DNA of 64,000 nucleotides from contig OX104115.1 of the NCBI GenBank assembly GCA_944474755.1, positions 29,930,043 to 29,994,042 on the forward strand. The letters are read 5' to 3'. The position numbers and the translations under genes are program-made. How positions within the stretch are numbered: position 1 is the first letter of the stretch; the number at the start of each line of letters is the position of its first letter. This document shows positions 48,390-62,400 of the stretch, piece after piece. The stretch is from Limnoperna fortunei. Lineage: Eukaryota; Mollusca; Bivalvia; Mytilida; Modiolidae. The notes under the pieces are model-generated. The model saw only the letters and a list, made by a program, of their open reading frames with translations, had not been told where the DNA came from and made no database searches.

Positions 48390-51300
48390 ATTAAAAGGAC
48401 ATTTGTTCAGTAGAACAAATGCACAGGAAGGTCTTTCCCTCGTTATCGTTTCTATAGGAAAAACTGGCGTTAAACGTTAAACAAGAGGCCCCAGAGGGTG
48501 AAAATCTATCATTTTACATCGTAATATACCCGTATACCCCCCCCCCTCCGGGGGTTTCTATTCCATTGTTTCTAGAACGTTCTAATTACAAAATTGAAGA
48601 AAAAAAAAGGGCCCGGCCCCTCCACCCCAGGGCCAGCATGATTTATTGTTTTTGACATGCTGTCCCTGGGTGGAGAGTTGGGCCCTTTTTGGGTTCATAG
48701 TTTTATATGCAACTATGGTTATATAAAAACCGGGAACCAGTTTTTTTGTTTATTTGTTTGTTTGTTTACTTTTCTGTTTTTAACTATATGTTTGGTATTT
48801 TAATGACTTTTCTTGACTTGTAGGGGAAGAGAAAGAGATTTATGGTAAAAGGCAAAGAACAGAACTGGCTGGAGTCACGTGACATTGTTATATAATATCA
48901 CGGAGATAGTTTTATTTTATCATTCTAGGGAGTTACGATGGTCTGAAAGGACATATATATGACATGATGCACGATCTGTAATCTCAGTGATTGTTTATTT
49001 CAGGACGACACGGATTAATATCAACGGACCATGCCGACAATTAATAAAAGACTTTTTTATTTTATTTTAGTGGAATTTTACACTGTAAAATAATTACACG
49101 AGGCACGTAGCAGACGATGGAATACACAAAAAAGTGACGTCGGAAATTGTTTCAATTTGTTATTGTTTCAGGTAAAATGCAGTTCGGACAGTTAGAACAA
49201 CTTGTTGACACACGATTTACACGGTCATTCACTGACGATGGCTGAAACGGACATCACGACAGACGAAATTTACGTGGCTGGGGGGAGGGGTGGTCACGTG
49301 TTTCAATGTGGGATTTTAAGGATTTATTGACTCGTACACCTTACGGGGAGACATTTTTAGACTGAAATCGACATTCTAAAGCGAATGGCGAGGGTTTCAA
49401 ACAGCTGGGATGCATCGTTTTTCGGGAAATTACGATTTTTACATAAAAAGTGGTGTTGGACTTGCACGACTGGTAACTTTTTATTGGTTGCGCCCAGCGA
49501 TTTTCTACCTATCGACAATTCGAGGACATCGATCCCAGATGCAATCGGCGTCCATTTTATTGTACCATTTTGTGTGCCTTAGGAGGAGATGTGATAACAA
49601 CGTTTTCATGGGGGGTCCCTGCCACGCCCTCATTTTTGACGGGGCGTGCTAACAGGGTGAATGGGAGAAAGCCCACGGGGTATCCATTACACCGCCAAAT
49701 TTTCAGCTCGATCGGATAAGAAACTTTTTGGCAGCACTAAATTGAATTTTAGATCGGAAGAAAAGTAATAATAATATTAAAAGGACATTTGTTCAGTAGA
49801 ACAAATGCACAGGAAGGTCTTTCCCTCGTTATCGTTTCTATAGGAAAAACTGGCGTTAAACGTTAAACAAGAGGCCCCAGAGGGTGAAAATCTATCATTT
49901 TACATCGTAATATACCCGTATACCCCCCCCCCCTCCGGGGGTTTCTATTCCATTGTTTCTAGAACGTTCTAATTACAAAATTGAAGAAAAAAAAAGGGCC
50001 CGGCCCCTCCACCCCAGGGCCAGCATGATTTATTGTTTTTGACATGCTGTCCCTGGGTGGAGAGTTGGGCCCTTTTTGGGTTCATAGTTTTATATGCAAC
50101 TATGGTTATATAAAAACCGGGAACCAGTTTTTTTGTTTATTTGTTTGTTTGTTTACTTTTCTGTTTTTAACTATATGTTTGGTATTTTAATGACTTTTCT
50201 TGACTTGTAGGGGAAGAGAAAGAGATTTATGGTAAAAGGCAAAGAACAGAACTGGCTGGAGTCACGTGACATTGTTATATAATATCACGGAGATAGTTTT
50301 ATTTTATCATTCTAGGGAGTTACGATGGTCTGAAAGGACATATATATGACATGATGCACGATCTGTAATCTCAGTGATTGTTTATTTCAGGACGACACGG
50401 ATTAATATCAACGGACCATGCCGACAATTAATAAAAGACTTTTTTATTTTATTTTAGTGGAATTTTACACTGTAAAATAATTACACGAGGCACGTAGCAG
50501 ACGATGGAATACACAAAAAAGTGACGTCGGAAATTGTTTCAATTTGTTATTGTTTCAGGTAAAATGCAGTTCGGACAGTTAGAACAACTTGTTGACACAC
50601 GATTTACACGGTCATTCACTGACGATGGCTGAAACGGACATCACGACAGACGAAATTTACGTGGCTGGGGGGAGGGGTGGTCACGTGTTTCAATGTGGGA
50701 TTTTAAGGATTTATTGACTCGTACACCTTACGGGGAGACATTTTTAGACTGAAATCGACATTCTAAAGCGAATGGCGAGGGTTTCAAACAGCTGGGATGC
50801 ATCGTTTTTCGGGAAATTACGATTTTTACATAAAAAGTGGTGTTGGACTTGCACGACTGGTAACTTTTTATTGGTTGCGCCCAGCGATTTTCTACCTATC
50901 GACAATTCGAGGACATCGATCCCAGATGCAATCGGCGTCCATTTTATTGTACCATTTTGTGTGCCTTAGGAGGAGATGTGATAACAACGTTTTCATGGGG
51001 GGTCCCTGCCACGCCCTCATTTTTGACGGGGCGTGCTAACAGGGTGAATGGGAGAAAGCCCACGGGGTATCCATTACACCGCCAAATTTTCAGCTCGATC
51101 GGATAAGAAACTTTTTGGCAGCACTAAATTGAATTTTAGATCGGAAGAAAAGTAATAATAATATTAAAAGGACATTTGTTCAGTAGAACAAATGCACAGG
51201 AAGGTCTTTCCCTCGTTATCGTTTCTATAGGAAAAACTGGCGTTAAACGTTAAACAAGAGGCCCCAGAGGGTGAAAATCTATCATTTTACATCGTAATAT

Positions 51301-54300
51301 ACCCGTATACCCCCCCCCCCTCCGGGGGTTTCTATTCCATTGTTTCTAGAACGTTCTAATTACAAAATTGAAGAAAAAAAAAGGGCCCGGCCCCTCCACC
51401 CCAGGGCCAGCATGATTTATTGTTTTTGACATGCTGTCCCTGGGTGGAGAGTTGGGCCCTTTTTGGGTTCATAGTTTTATATGCAACTATGGTTATATAA
51501 AAACCGGGAACCAGTTTTTTTGTTTATTTGTTTGTTTGTTTACTTTTCTGTTTTTAACTATATGTTTGGTATTTTAATGACTTTTCTTGACTTGTAGGGG
51601 AAGAGAAAGAGATTTATGGTAAAAGGCAAAGAACAGAACTGGCTGGAGTCACGTGACATTGTTATATAATATCACGGAGATAGTTTTATTTTATCATTCT
51701 AGGGAGTTACGATGGTCTGAAAGGACATATATATGACATGATGCACGATCTGTAATCTCAGTGATTGTTTATTTCAGGACGACACGGATTAATATCAACG
51801 GACCATGCCGACAATTAATAAAAGACTTTTTTATTTTATTTTAGTGGAATTTTACACTGTAAAATAATTACACGAGGCACGTAGCAGACGATGGAATACA
51901 CAAAAAAGTGACGTCGGAAATTGTTTCAATTTGTTATTGTTTCAGGTAAAATGCAGTTCGGACAGTTAGAACAACTTGTTGACACACGATTTACACGGTC
52001 ATTCACTGACGATGGCTGAAACGGACATCACGACAGACGAAATTTACGTGGCTGGGGGGAGGGGTGGTCACGTGTTTCAATGTGGGATTTTAAGGATTTA
52101 TTGACTCGTACACCTTACGGGGAGACATTTTTAGACTGAAATCGACATTCTAAAGCGAATGGCGAGGGTTTCAAACAGCTGGGATGCATCGTTTTTCGGG
52201 AAATTACGATTTTTACATAAAAAGTGGTGTTGGACTTGCACGACTGGTAACTTTTTATTGGTTGCGCCCAGCGATTTTCTACCTATCGACAATTCGAGGA
52301 CATCGATCCCAGATGCAATCGGCGTCCATTTTATTGTACCATTTTGTGTGCCTTAGGAGGAGATGTGATAACAACGTTTTCATGGGGGGTCCCTGCCACG
52401 CCCTCATTTTTGACGGGGCGTGCTAACAGGGTGAATGGGAGAAAGCCCACGGGGTATCCATTACACCGCCAAATTTTCAGCTCGATCGGATAAGAAACTT
52501 TTTGGCAGCACTAAATTGAATTTTAGATCGGAAGAAAAGTAATAATAATATTAAAAGGACATTTGTTCAGTAGAACAAATGCACAGGAAGGTCTTTCCCT
52601 CGTTATCGTTTCTATAGGAAAAACTGGCGTTAAACGTTAAACAAGAGGCCCCAGAGGGTGAAAATCTATCATTTTACATCGTAATATACCCGTATACCCC
52701 CCCCCCTCCGGGGGTTTCTATTCCATTGTTTCTAGAACGTTCTAATTACAAAATTGAAGAAAAAAAAAGGGCCCGGCCCCTCCACCCCAGGGCCAGCATG
52801 ATTTATTGTTTTTGACATGCTGTCCCTGGGTGGAGAGTTGGGCCCTTTTTGGGTTCATAGTTTTATATGCAACTATGGTTATATAAAAACCGGGAACCAG
52901 TTTTTTTGTTTATTTGTTTGTTTGTTTACTTTTCTGTTTTTAACTATATGTTTGGTATTTTAATGACTTTTCTTGACTTGTAGGGGAAGAGAAAGAGATT
53001 TATGGTAAAAGGCAAAGAACAGAACTGGCTGGAGTCACGTGACATTGTTATATAATATCACGGAGATAGTTTTATTTTATCATTCTAGGGAGTTACGATG
53101 GTCTGAAAGGACATATATATGACATGATGCACGATCTGTAATCTCAGTGATTGTTTATTTCAGGACGACACGGATTAATATCAACGGACCATGCCGACAA
53201 TTAATAAAAGACTTTTTTATTTTATTTTAGTGGAATTTTACACTGTAAAATAATTACACGAGGCACGTAGCAGACGATGGAATACACAAAAAAGTGACGT
53301 CGGAAATTGTTTCAATTTGTTATTGTTTCAGGTAAAATGCAGTTCGGACAGTTAGAACAACTTGTTGACACACGATTTACACGGTCATTCACTGACGATG
53401 GCTGAAACGGACATCACGACAGACGAAATTTACGTGGCTGGGGGGAGGGGTGGTCACGTGTTTCAATGTGGGATTTTAAGGATTTATTGACTCGTACACC
53501 TTACGGGGAGACATTTTTAGACTGAAATCGACATTCTAAAGCGAATGGCGAGGGTTTCAAACAGCTGGGATGCATCGTTTTTCGGGAAATTACGATTTTT
53601 ACATAAAAAGTGGTGTTGGACTTGCACGACTGGTAACTTTTTATTGGTTGCGCCCAGCGATTTTCTACCTATCGACAATTCGAGGACATCGATCCCAGAT
53701 GCAATCGGCGTCCATTTTATTGTACCATTTTGTGTGCCTTAGGAGGAGATGTGATAACAACGTTTTCATGGGGGGTCCCTGCCACGCCCTCATTTTTGAC
53801 GGGGCGTGCTAACAGGGTGAATGGGAGAAAGCCCACGGGGTATCCATTACACCGCCAAATTTTCAGCTCGATCGGATAAGAAACTTTTTGGCAGCACTAA
53901 ATTGAATTTTAGATCGGAAGAAAAGTAATAATAATATTAAAAGGACATTTGTTCAGTAGAACAAATGCACAGGAAGGTCTTTCCCTCGTTATCGTTTCTA
54001 TAGGAAAAACTGGCGTTAAACGTTAAACAAGAGGCCCCAGAGGGTGAAAATCTATCATTTTACATCGTAATATACCCGTATACCCCCCCCCCTCCGGGGG
54101 TTTCTATTCCATTGTTTCTAGAACGTTCTAATTACAAAATTGAAGAAAAAAAAAGGGCCCGGCCCCTCCACCCCAGGGCCAGCATGATTTATTGTTTTTG
54201 ACATGCTGTCCCTGGGTGGAGAGTTGGGCCCTTTTTGGGTTCATAGTTTTATATGCAACTATGGTTATATAAAAACCGGGAACCAGTTTTTTTGTTTATT

Positions 54301-57300
54301 TGTTTGTTTGTTTACTTTTCTGTTTTTAACTATATGTTTGGTATTTTAATGACTTTTCTTGACTTGTAGGGGAAGAGAAAGAGATTTATGGTAAAAGGCA
54401 AAGAACAGAACTGGCTGGAGTCACGTGACATTGTTATATAATATCACGGAGATAGTTTTATTTTATCATTCTAGGGAGTTACGATGGTCTGAAAGGACAT
54501 ATATATGACATGATGCACGATCTGTAATCTCAGTGATTGTTTATTTCAGGACGACACGGATTAATATCAACGGACCATGCCGACAATTAATAAAAGACTT
54601 TTTTATTTTATTTTAGTGGAATTTTACACTGTAAAATAATTACACGAGGCACGTAGCAGACGATGGAATACACAAAAAAGTGACGTCGGAAATTGTTTCA
54701 ATTTGTTATTGTTTCAGGTAAAATGCAGTTCGGACAGTTAGAACAACTTGTTGACACACGATTTACACGGTCATTCACTGACGATGGCTGAAACGGACAT
54801 CACGACAGACGAAATTTACGTGGCTGGGGGGAGGGGTGGTCACGTGTTTCAATGTGGGATTTTAAGGATTTATTGACTCGTACACCTTACGGGGAGACAT
54901 TTTTAGACTGAAATCGACATTCTAAAGCGAATGGCGAGGGTTTCAAACAGCTGGGATGCATCGTTTTTCGGGAAATTACGATTTTTACATAAAAAGTGGT
55001 GTTGGACTTGCACGACTGGTAACTTTTTATTGGTTGCGCCCAGCGATTTTCTACCTATCGACAATTCGAGGACATCGATCCCAGATGCAATCGGCGTCCA
55101 TTTTATTGTACCATTTTGTGTGCCTTAGGAGGAGATGTGATAACAACGTTTTCATGGGGGGTCCCTGCCACGCCCTCATTTTTGACGGGGCGTGCTAACA
55201 GGGTGAATGGGAGAAAGCCCACGGGGTATCCATTACACCGCCAAATTTTCAGCTCGATCGGATAAGAAACTTTTTGGCAGCACTAAATTGAATTTTAGAT
55301 CGGAAGAAAAGTAATAATAATATTAAAAGGACATTTGTTCAGTAGAACAAATGCACAGGAAGGTCTTTCCCTCGTTATCGTTTCTATAGGAAAAACTGGC
55401 GTTAAACGTTAAACAAGAGGCCCCAGAGGGTGAAAATCTATCATTTTACATCGTAATATACCCGTATACCCCCCCCCCTCCGGGGGTTTCTATTCCATTG
55501 TTTCTAGAACGTTCTAATTACAAAATTGAAGAAAAAAAAAGGGCCCGGCCCCTCCACCCCAGGGCCAGCATGATTTATTGTTTTTGACATGCTGTCCCTG
55601 GGTGGAGAGTTGGGCCCTTTTTGGGTTCATAGTTTTATATGCAACTATGGTTATATAAAAACCGGGAACCAGTTTTTTTGTTTATTTGTTTGTTTGTTTA
55701 CTTTTCTGTTTTTAACTATATGTTTGGTATTTTAATGACTTTTCTTGACTTGTAGGGGAAGAGAAAGAGATTTATGGTAAAAGGCAAAGAACAGAACTGG
55801 CTGGAGTCACGTGACATTGTTATATAATATCACGGAGATAGTTTTATTTTATCATTCTAGGGAGTTACGATGGTCTGAAAGGACATATATATGACATGAT
55901 GCACGATCTGTAATCTCAGTGATTGTTTATTTCAGGACGACACGGATTAATATCAACGGACCATGCCGACAATTAATAAAAGACTTTTTTATTTTATTTT
56001 AGTGGAATTTTACACTGTAAAATAATTACACGAGGCACGTAGCAGACGATGGAATACACAAAAAAGTGACGTCGGAAATTGTTTCAATTTGTTATTGTTT
56101 CAGGTAAAATGCAGTTCGGACAGTTAGAACAACTTGTTGACACACGATTTACACGGTCATTCACTGACGATGGCTGAAACGGACATCACGACAGACGAAA
56201 TTTACGTGGCTGGGGGGAGGGGTGGTCACGTGTTTCAATGTGGGATTTTAAGGATTTATTGACTCGTACACCTTACGGGGAGACATTTTTAGACTGAAAT
56301 CGACATTCTAAAGCGAATGGCGAGGGTTTCAAACAGCTGGGATGCATCGTTTTTCGGGAAATTACGATTTTTACATAAAAAGTGGTGTTGGACTTGCACG
56401 ACTGGTAACTTTTTATTGGTTGCGCCCAGCGATTTTCTACCTATCGACAATTCGAGGACATCGATCCCAGATGCAATCGGCGTCCATTTTATTGTACCAT
56501 TTTGTGTGCCTTAGGAGGAGATGTGATAACAACGTTTTCATGGGGGGTCCCTGCCACGCCCTCATTTTTGACGGGGCGTGCTAACAGGGTGAATGGGAGA
56601 AAGCCCACGGGGTATCCATTACACCGCCAAATTTTCAGCTCGATCGGATAAGAAACTTTTTGGCAGCACTAAATTGAATTTTAGATCGGAAGAAAAGTAA
56701 TAATAATATTAAAAGGACATTTGTTCAGTAGAACAAATGCACAGGAAGGTCTTTCCCTCGTTATCGTTTCTATAGGAAAAACTGGCGTTAAACGTTAAAC
56801 AAGAGGCCCCAGAGGGTGAAAATCTATCATTTTACATCGTAATATACCCGTATACCCCCCCCCCTCCGGGGGTTTCTATTCCATTGTTTCTAGAACGTTC
56901 TAATTACAAAATTGAAGAAAAAAAAAGGGCCCGGCCCCTCCACCCCAGGGCCAGCATGATTTATTGTTTTTGACATGCTGTCCCTGGGTGGAGAGTTGGG
57001 CCCTTTTTGGGTTCATAGTTTTATATGCAACTATGGTTATATAAAAACCGGGAACCAGTTTTTTTGTTTATTTGTTTGTTTGTTTACTTTTCTGTTTTTA
57101 ACTATATGTTTGGTATTTTAATGACTTTTCTTGACTTGTAGGGGAAGAGAAAGAGATTTATGGTAAAAGGCAAAGAACAGAACTGGCTGGAGTCACGTGA
57201 CATTGTTATATAATATCACGGAGATAGTTTTATTTTATCATTCTAGGGAGTTACGATGGTCTGAAAGGACATATATATGACATGATGCACGATCTGTAAT

Positions 57301-58094
57301 CTCAGTGATTGTTTATTTCAGGACGACACGGATTAATATCAACGGACCATGCCGACAATTAATAAAAGACTTTTTTATTTTATTTTAGTGGAATTTTACA
57401 CTGTAAAATAATTACACGAGGCACGTAGCAGACGATGGAATACACAAAAAAGTGACGTCGGAAATTGTTTCAATTTGTTATTGTTTCAGGTAAAATGCAG
57501 TTCGGACAGTTAGAACAACTTGTTGACACACGATTTACACGGTCATTCACTGACGATGGCTGAAACGGACATCACGACAGACGAAATTTACGTGGCTGGG
57601 GGGAGGGGTGGTCACGTGTTTCAATGTGGGATTTTAAGGATTTATTGACTCGTACACCTTACGGGGAGACATTTTTAGACTGAAATCGACATTCTAAAGC
57701 GAATGGCGAGGGTTTCAAACAGCTGGGATGCATCGTTTTTCGGGAAATTACGATTTTTACATAAAAAGTGGTGTTGGACTTGCACGACTGGTAACTTTTT
57801 ATTGGTTGCGCCCAGCGATTTTCTACCTATCGACAATTCGAGGACATCGATCCCAGATGCAATCGGCGTCCATTTTATTGTACCATTTTGTGTGCCTTAG
57901 GAGGAGATGTGATAACAACGTTTTCATGGGGGGTCCCTGCCACGCCCTCATTTTTGACGGGGCGTGCTAACAGGGTGAATGGGAGAAAGCCCACGGGGTA
58001 TCCATTACACCGCCAAATTTTCAGCTCGATCGGATAAGAAACTTTTTGGCAGCACTAAATTGAATTTTAGATCGGAAGAAAAGTAATAATAATA

Positions 58095-59481
58095 TTAAAA
58101 GGACATTTGTTCAGTAGAACAAATGCACAGGAAGGTCTTTCCCTCGTTATCGTTTCTATAGGAAAAACTGGCGTTAAACGTTAAACAAGAGGCCCCAGAG
58201 GGTGAAAATCTATCATTTTACATCGTAATATACCCGTATACCCCCCCCCCTCCGGGGGTTTCTATTCCATTGTTTCTAGAACGTTCTAATTACAAAATTG
58301 AAGAAAAAAAAAGGGCCCGGCCCCTCCACCCCAGGGCCAGCATGATTTATTGTTTTTGACATGCTGTCCCTGGGTGGAGAGTTGGGCCCTTTTTGGGTTC
58401 ATAGTTTTATATGCAACTATGGTTATATAAAAACCGGGAACCAGTTTTTTTGTTTATTTGTTTGTTTGTTTACTTTTCTGTTTTTAACTATATGTTTGGT
58501 ATTTTAATGACTTTTCTTGACTTGTAGGGGAAGAGAAAGAGATTTATGGTAAAAGGCAAAGAACAGAACTGGCTGGAGTCACGTGACATTGTTATATAAT
58601 ATCACGGAGATAGTTTTATTTTATCATTCTAGGGAGTTACGATGGTCTGAAAGGACATATATATGACATGATGCACGATCTGTAATCTCAGTGATTGTTT
58701 ATTTCAGGACGACACGGATTAATATCAACGGACCATGCCGACAATTAATAAAAGACTTTTTTATTTTATTTTAGTGGAATTTTACACTGTAAAATAATTA
58801 CACGAGGCCACGTAGCAGACGATGGAATACACAAAAAAGTGACGTCGGAAATTGTTTCAATTTGTTATTGTTTCAGGTAAAATGCAGTTCGGACAGTTAG
58901 AACAACTTGTTGACACACGATTTACACGGTCATTCACTGACGATGGCTGAAACGGACATCACGACAGACGAAATTTACGTGGCTGGGGGGAGGGGTGGTC
59001 ACGTGTTTCAATGTGGGATTTTAAGGATTTATTGACTCGTACACCTTACGGGGAGACATTTTTAGACTGAAATCGACATTCTAAAGCGAATGGCGAGGGT
59101 TTCAAACAGCTGGGATGCATCGTTTTTCGGGAAATTACGATTTTTACATAAAAAGTGGTGTTGGACTTGCACGACTGGTAACTTTTTATTGGTTGCGCCC
59201 AGCGATTTTCTACCTATCGACAATTCGAGGACATCGATCCCAGATGCAATCGGCGTCCATTTTATTGTACCATTTTGTGTGCCTTAGGAGGAGATGTGAT
59301 AACAACGTTTTCATGGGGGGTCCCTGCCACGCCCTCATTTTTGACGGGGCGTGCTAACAGGGTGAATGGGAGAAAGCCCACGGGGTATCCATTACACCGC
59401 CAAATTTTCAGCTCGATCGGATAAGAAACTTTTTGGCAGCACTAAATTGAATTTTAGATCGGAAGAAAAGTAATAATAATA
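58095..59481 (+). repeat. Satellite unit with private C insertion
   Basis: CACGAGGCCACGTAG here, against CACGAGGCACGTAG in other units: one extra C at 58808-58809. It can serve as a unique anchor in an otherwise uniform array. Confidence 0.9.
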
Positions 59482-62400
59482 TTAAAAGGACATTTGTTCA
59501 GTAGAACAAATGCACAGGAAGGTCTTTCCCTCGTTATCGTTTCTATAGGAAAAACTGGCGTTAAACGTTAAACAAGAGGCCCCAGAGGGTGAAAATCTAT
59601 CATTTTACATCGTAATATACCCGTATACCCCCCCCCCTCCGGGGGTTTCTATTCCATTGTTTCTAGAACGTTCTAATTACAAAATTGAAGAAAAAAAAAG
59701 GGCCCGGCCCCTCCACCCCAGGGCCAGCATGATTTATTGTTTTTGACATGCTGTCCCTGGGTGGAGAGTTGGGCCCTTTTTGGGTTCATAGTTTTATATG
59801 CAACTATGGTTATATAAAAACCGGGAACCAGTTTTTTTGTTTATTTGTTTGTTTGTTTACTTTTCTGTTTTTAACTATATGTTTGGTATTTTAATGACTT
59901 TTCTTGACTTGTAGGGGAAGAGAAAGAGATTTATGGTAAAAGGCAAAGAACAGAACTGGCTGGAGTCACGTGACATTGTTATATAATATCACGGAGATAG
60001 TTTTATTTTATCATTCTAGGGAGTTACGATGGTCTGAAAGGACATATATATGACATGATGCACGATCTGTAATCTCAGTGATTGTTTATTTCAGGACGAC
60101 ACGGATTAATATCAACGGACCATGCCGACAATTAATAAAAGACTTTTTTATTTTATTTTAGTGGAATTTTACACTGTAAAATAATTACACGAGGCACGTA
60201 GCAGACGATGGAATACACAAAAAAGTGACGTCGGAAATTGTTTCAATTTGTTATTGTTTCAGGTAAAATGCAGTTCGGACAGTTAGAACAACTTGTTGAC
60301 ACACGATTTACACGGTCATTCACTGACGATGGCTGAAACGGACATCACGACAGACGAAATTTACGTGGCTGGGGGGAGGGGTGGTCACGTGTTTCAATGT
60401 GGGATTTTAAGGATTTATTGACTCGTACACCTTACGGGGAGACATTTTTAGACTGAAATCGACATTCTAAAGCGAATGGCGAGGGTTTCAAACAGCTGGG
60501 ATGCATCGTTTTTCGGGAAATTACGATTTTTACATAAAAAGTGGTGTTGGACTTGCACGACTGGTAACTTTTTATTGGTTGCGCCCAGCGATTTTCTACC
60601 TATCGACAATTCGAGGACATCGATCCCAGATGCAATCGGCGTCCATTTTATTGTACCATTTTGTGTGCCTTAGGAGGAGATGTGATAACAACGTTTTCAT
60701 GGGGGGTCCCTGCCACGCCCTCATTTTTGACGGGGCGTGCTAACAGGGTGAATGGGAGAAAGCCCACGGGGTATCCATTACACCGCCAAATTTTCAGCTC
60801 GATCGGATAAGAAACTTTTTGGCAGCACTAAATTGAATTTTAGATCGGAAGAAAAGTAATAATAATATTAAAAGGACATTTGTTCAGTAGAACAAATGCA
60901 CAGGAAGGTCTTTCCCTCGTTATCGTTTCTATAGGAAAAACTGGCGTTAAACGTTAAACAAGAGGCCCCAGAGGGTGAAAATCTATCATTTTACATCGTA
61001 ATATACCCGTATACCCCCCCCCCCTCCGGGGGTTTCTATTCCATTGTTTCTAGAACGTTCTAATTACAAAATTGAAGAAAAAAAAAGGGCCCGGCCCCTC
61101 CACCCCAGGGCCAGCATGATTTATTGTTTTTGACATGCTGTCCCTGGGTGGAGAGTTGGGCCCTTTTTGGGTTCATAGTTTTATATGCAACTATGGTTAT
61201 ATAAAAACCGGGAACCAGTTTTTTTGTTTATTTGTTTGTTTGTTTACTTTTCTGTTTTTAACTATATGTTTGGTATTTTAATGACTTTTCTTGACTTGTA
61301 GGGGAAGAGAAAGAGATTTATGGTAAAAGGCAAAGAACAGAACTGGCTGGAGTCACGTGACATTGTTATATAATATCACGGAGATAGTTTTATTTTATCA
61401 TTCTAGGGAGTTACGATGGTCTGAAAGGACATATATATGACATGATGCACGATCTGTAATCTCAGTGATTGTTTATTTCAGGACGACACGGATTAATATC
61501 AACGGACCATGCCGACAATTAATAAAAGACTTTTTTATTTTATTTTAGTGGAATTTTACACTGTAAAATAATTACACGAGGCACGTAGCAGACGATGGAA
61601 TACACAAAAAAGTGACGTCGGAAATTGTTTCAATTTGTTATTGTTTCAGGTAAAATGCAGTTCGGACAGTTAGAACAACTTGTTGACACACGATTTACAC
61701 GGTCATTCACTGACGATGGCTGAAACGGACATCACGACAGACGAAATTTACGTGGCTGGGGGGAGGGGTGGTCACGTGTTTCAATGTGGGATTTTAAGGA
61801 TTTATTGACTCGTACACCTTACGGGGAGACATTTTTAGACTGAAATCGACATTCTAAAGCGAATGGCGAGGGTTTCAAACAGCTGGGATGCATCGTTTTT
61901 CGGGAAATTACGATTTTTACATAAAAAGTGGTGTTGGACTTGCACGACTGGTAACTTTTTATTGGTTGCGCCCAGCGATTTTCTACCTATCGACAATTCG
62001 AGGACATCGATCCCAGATGCAATCGGCGTCCATTTTATTGTACCATTTTGTGTGCCTTAGGAGGAGATGTGATAACAACGTTTTCATGGGGGGTCCCTGC
62101 CACGCCCTCATTTTTGACGGGGCGTGCTAACAGGGTGAATGGGAGAAAGCCCACGGGGTATCCATTACACCGCCAAATTTTCAGCTCGATCGGATAAGAA
62201 ACTTTTTGGCAGCACTAAATTGAATTTTAGATCGGAAGAAAAGTAATAATAATATTAAAAGGACATTTGTTCAGTAGAACAAATGCACAGGAAGGTCTTT
62301 CCCTCGTTATCGTTTCTATAGGAAAAACTGGCGTTAAACGTTAAACAAGAGGCCCCAGAGGGTGAAAATCTATCATTTTACATCGTAATATACCCGTATA

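Larger units (their letters stand above)
43126..48391 (+). mobile_element. 5.3-kb interruption of the satellite, structure A-M-B
   Basis: The array stops within (AAT)n at 43125 and resumes at ATTAAAAGGAC (48390-48400). Joining the two flanks gives the normal array sequence, so the interruption fits exactly at a unit boundary with no clear target duplication beyond 2-3 ambiguous bases. It consists of a 1500-bp direct repeat at each end (A 43126-44625, B 46892-48391) around a 2266-bp middle (M). It can be read as a terminal-repeat element or as 1.4 copies of a 3766-bp tandem unit. No transposase, helicase or reverse-transcriptase frame was found, so it would be non-autonomous. Terminal hairpins and internal tandem repeats recall Helentron-associated or pearl-like bivalve elements, but I see no diagnostic ends. 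Confidence 0.6.
46892..48391 (+). repeat. Block B, right 1500-bp direct repeat
   Basis: Near-identical to block A at offset 3766, same internal order. It ends after a single terminal hairpin, exactly where the satellite restarts. The near-absence of differences from A implies recent duplication or ongoing conversion, unlike the much more diverged block C. Confidence 0.9.

Noticed and set aside
43126..48391. Classical LTR retrotransposon
   Set aside because: Despite terminal direct repeats there are no TG...CA ends, no primer-binding site or polypurine tract that I can see, no gag or pol frames, and no 4-6 bp target duplication.
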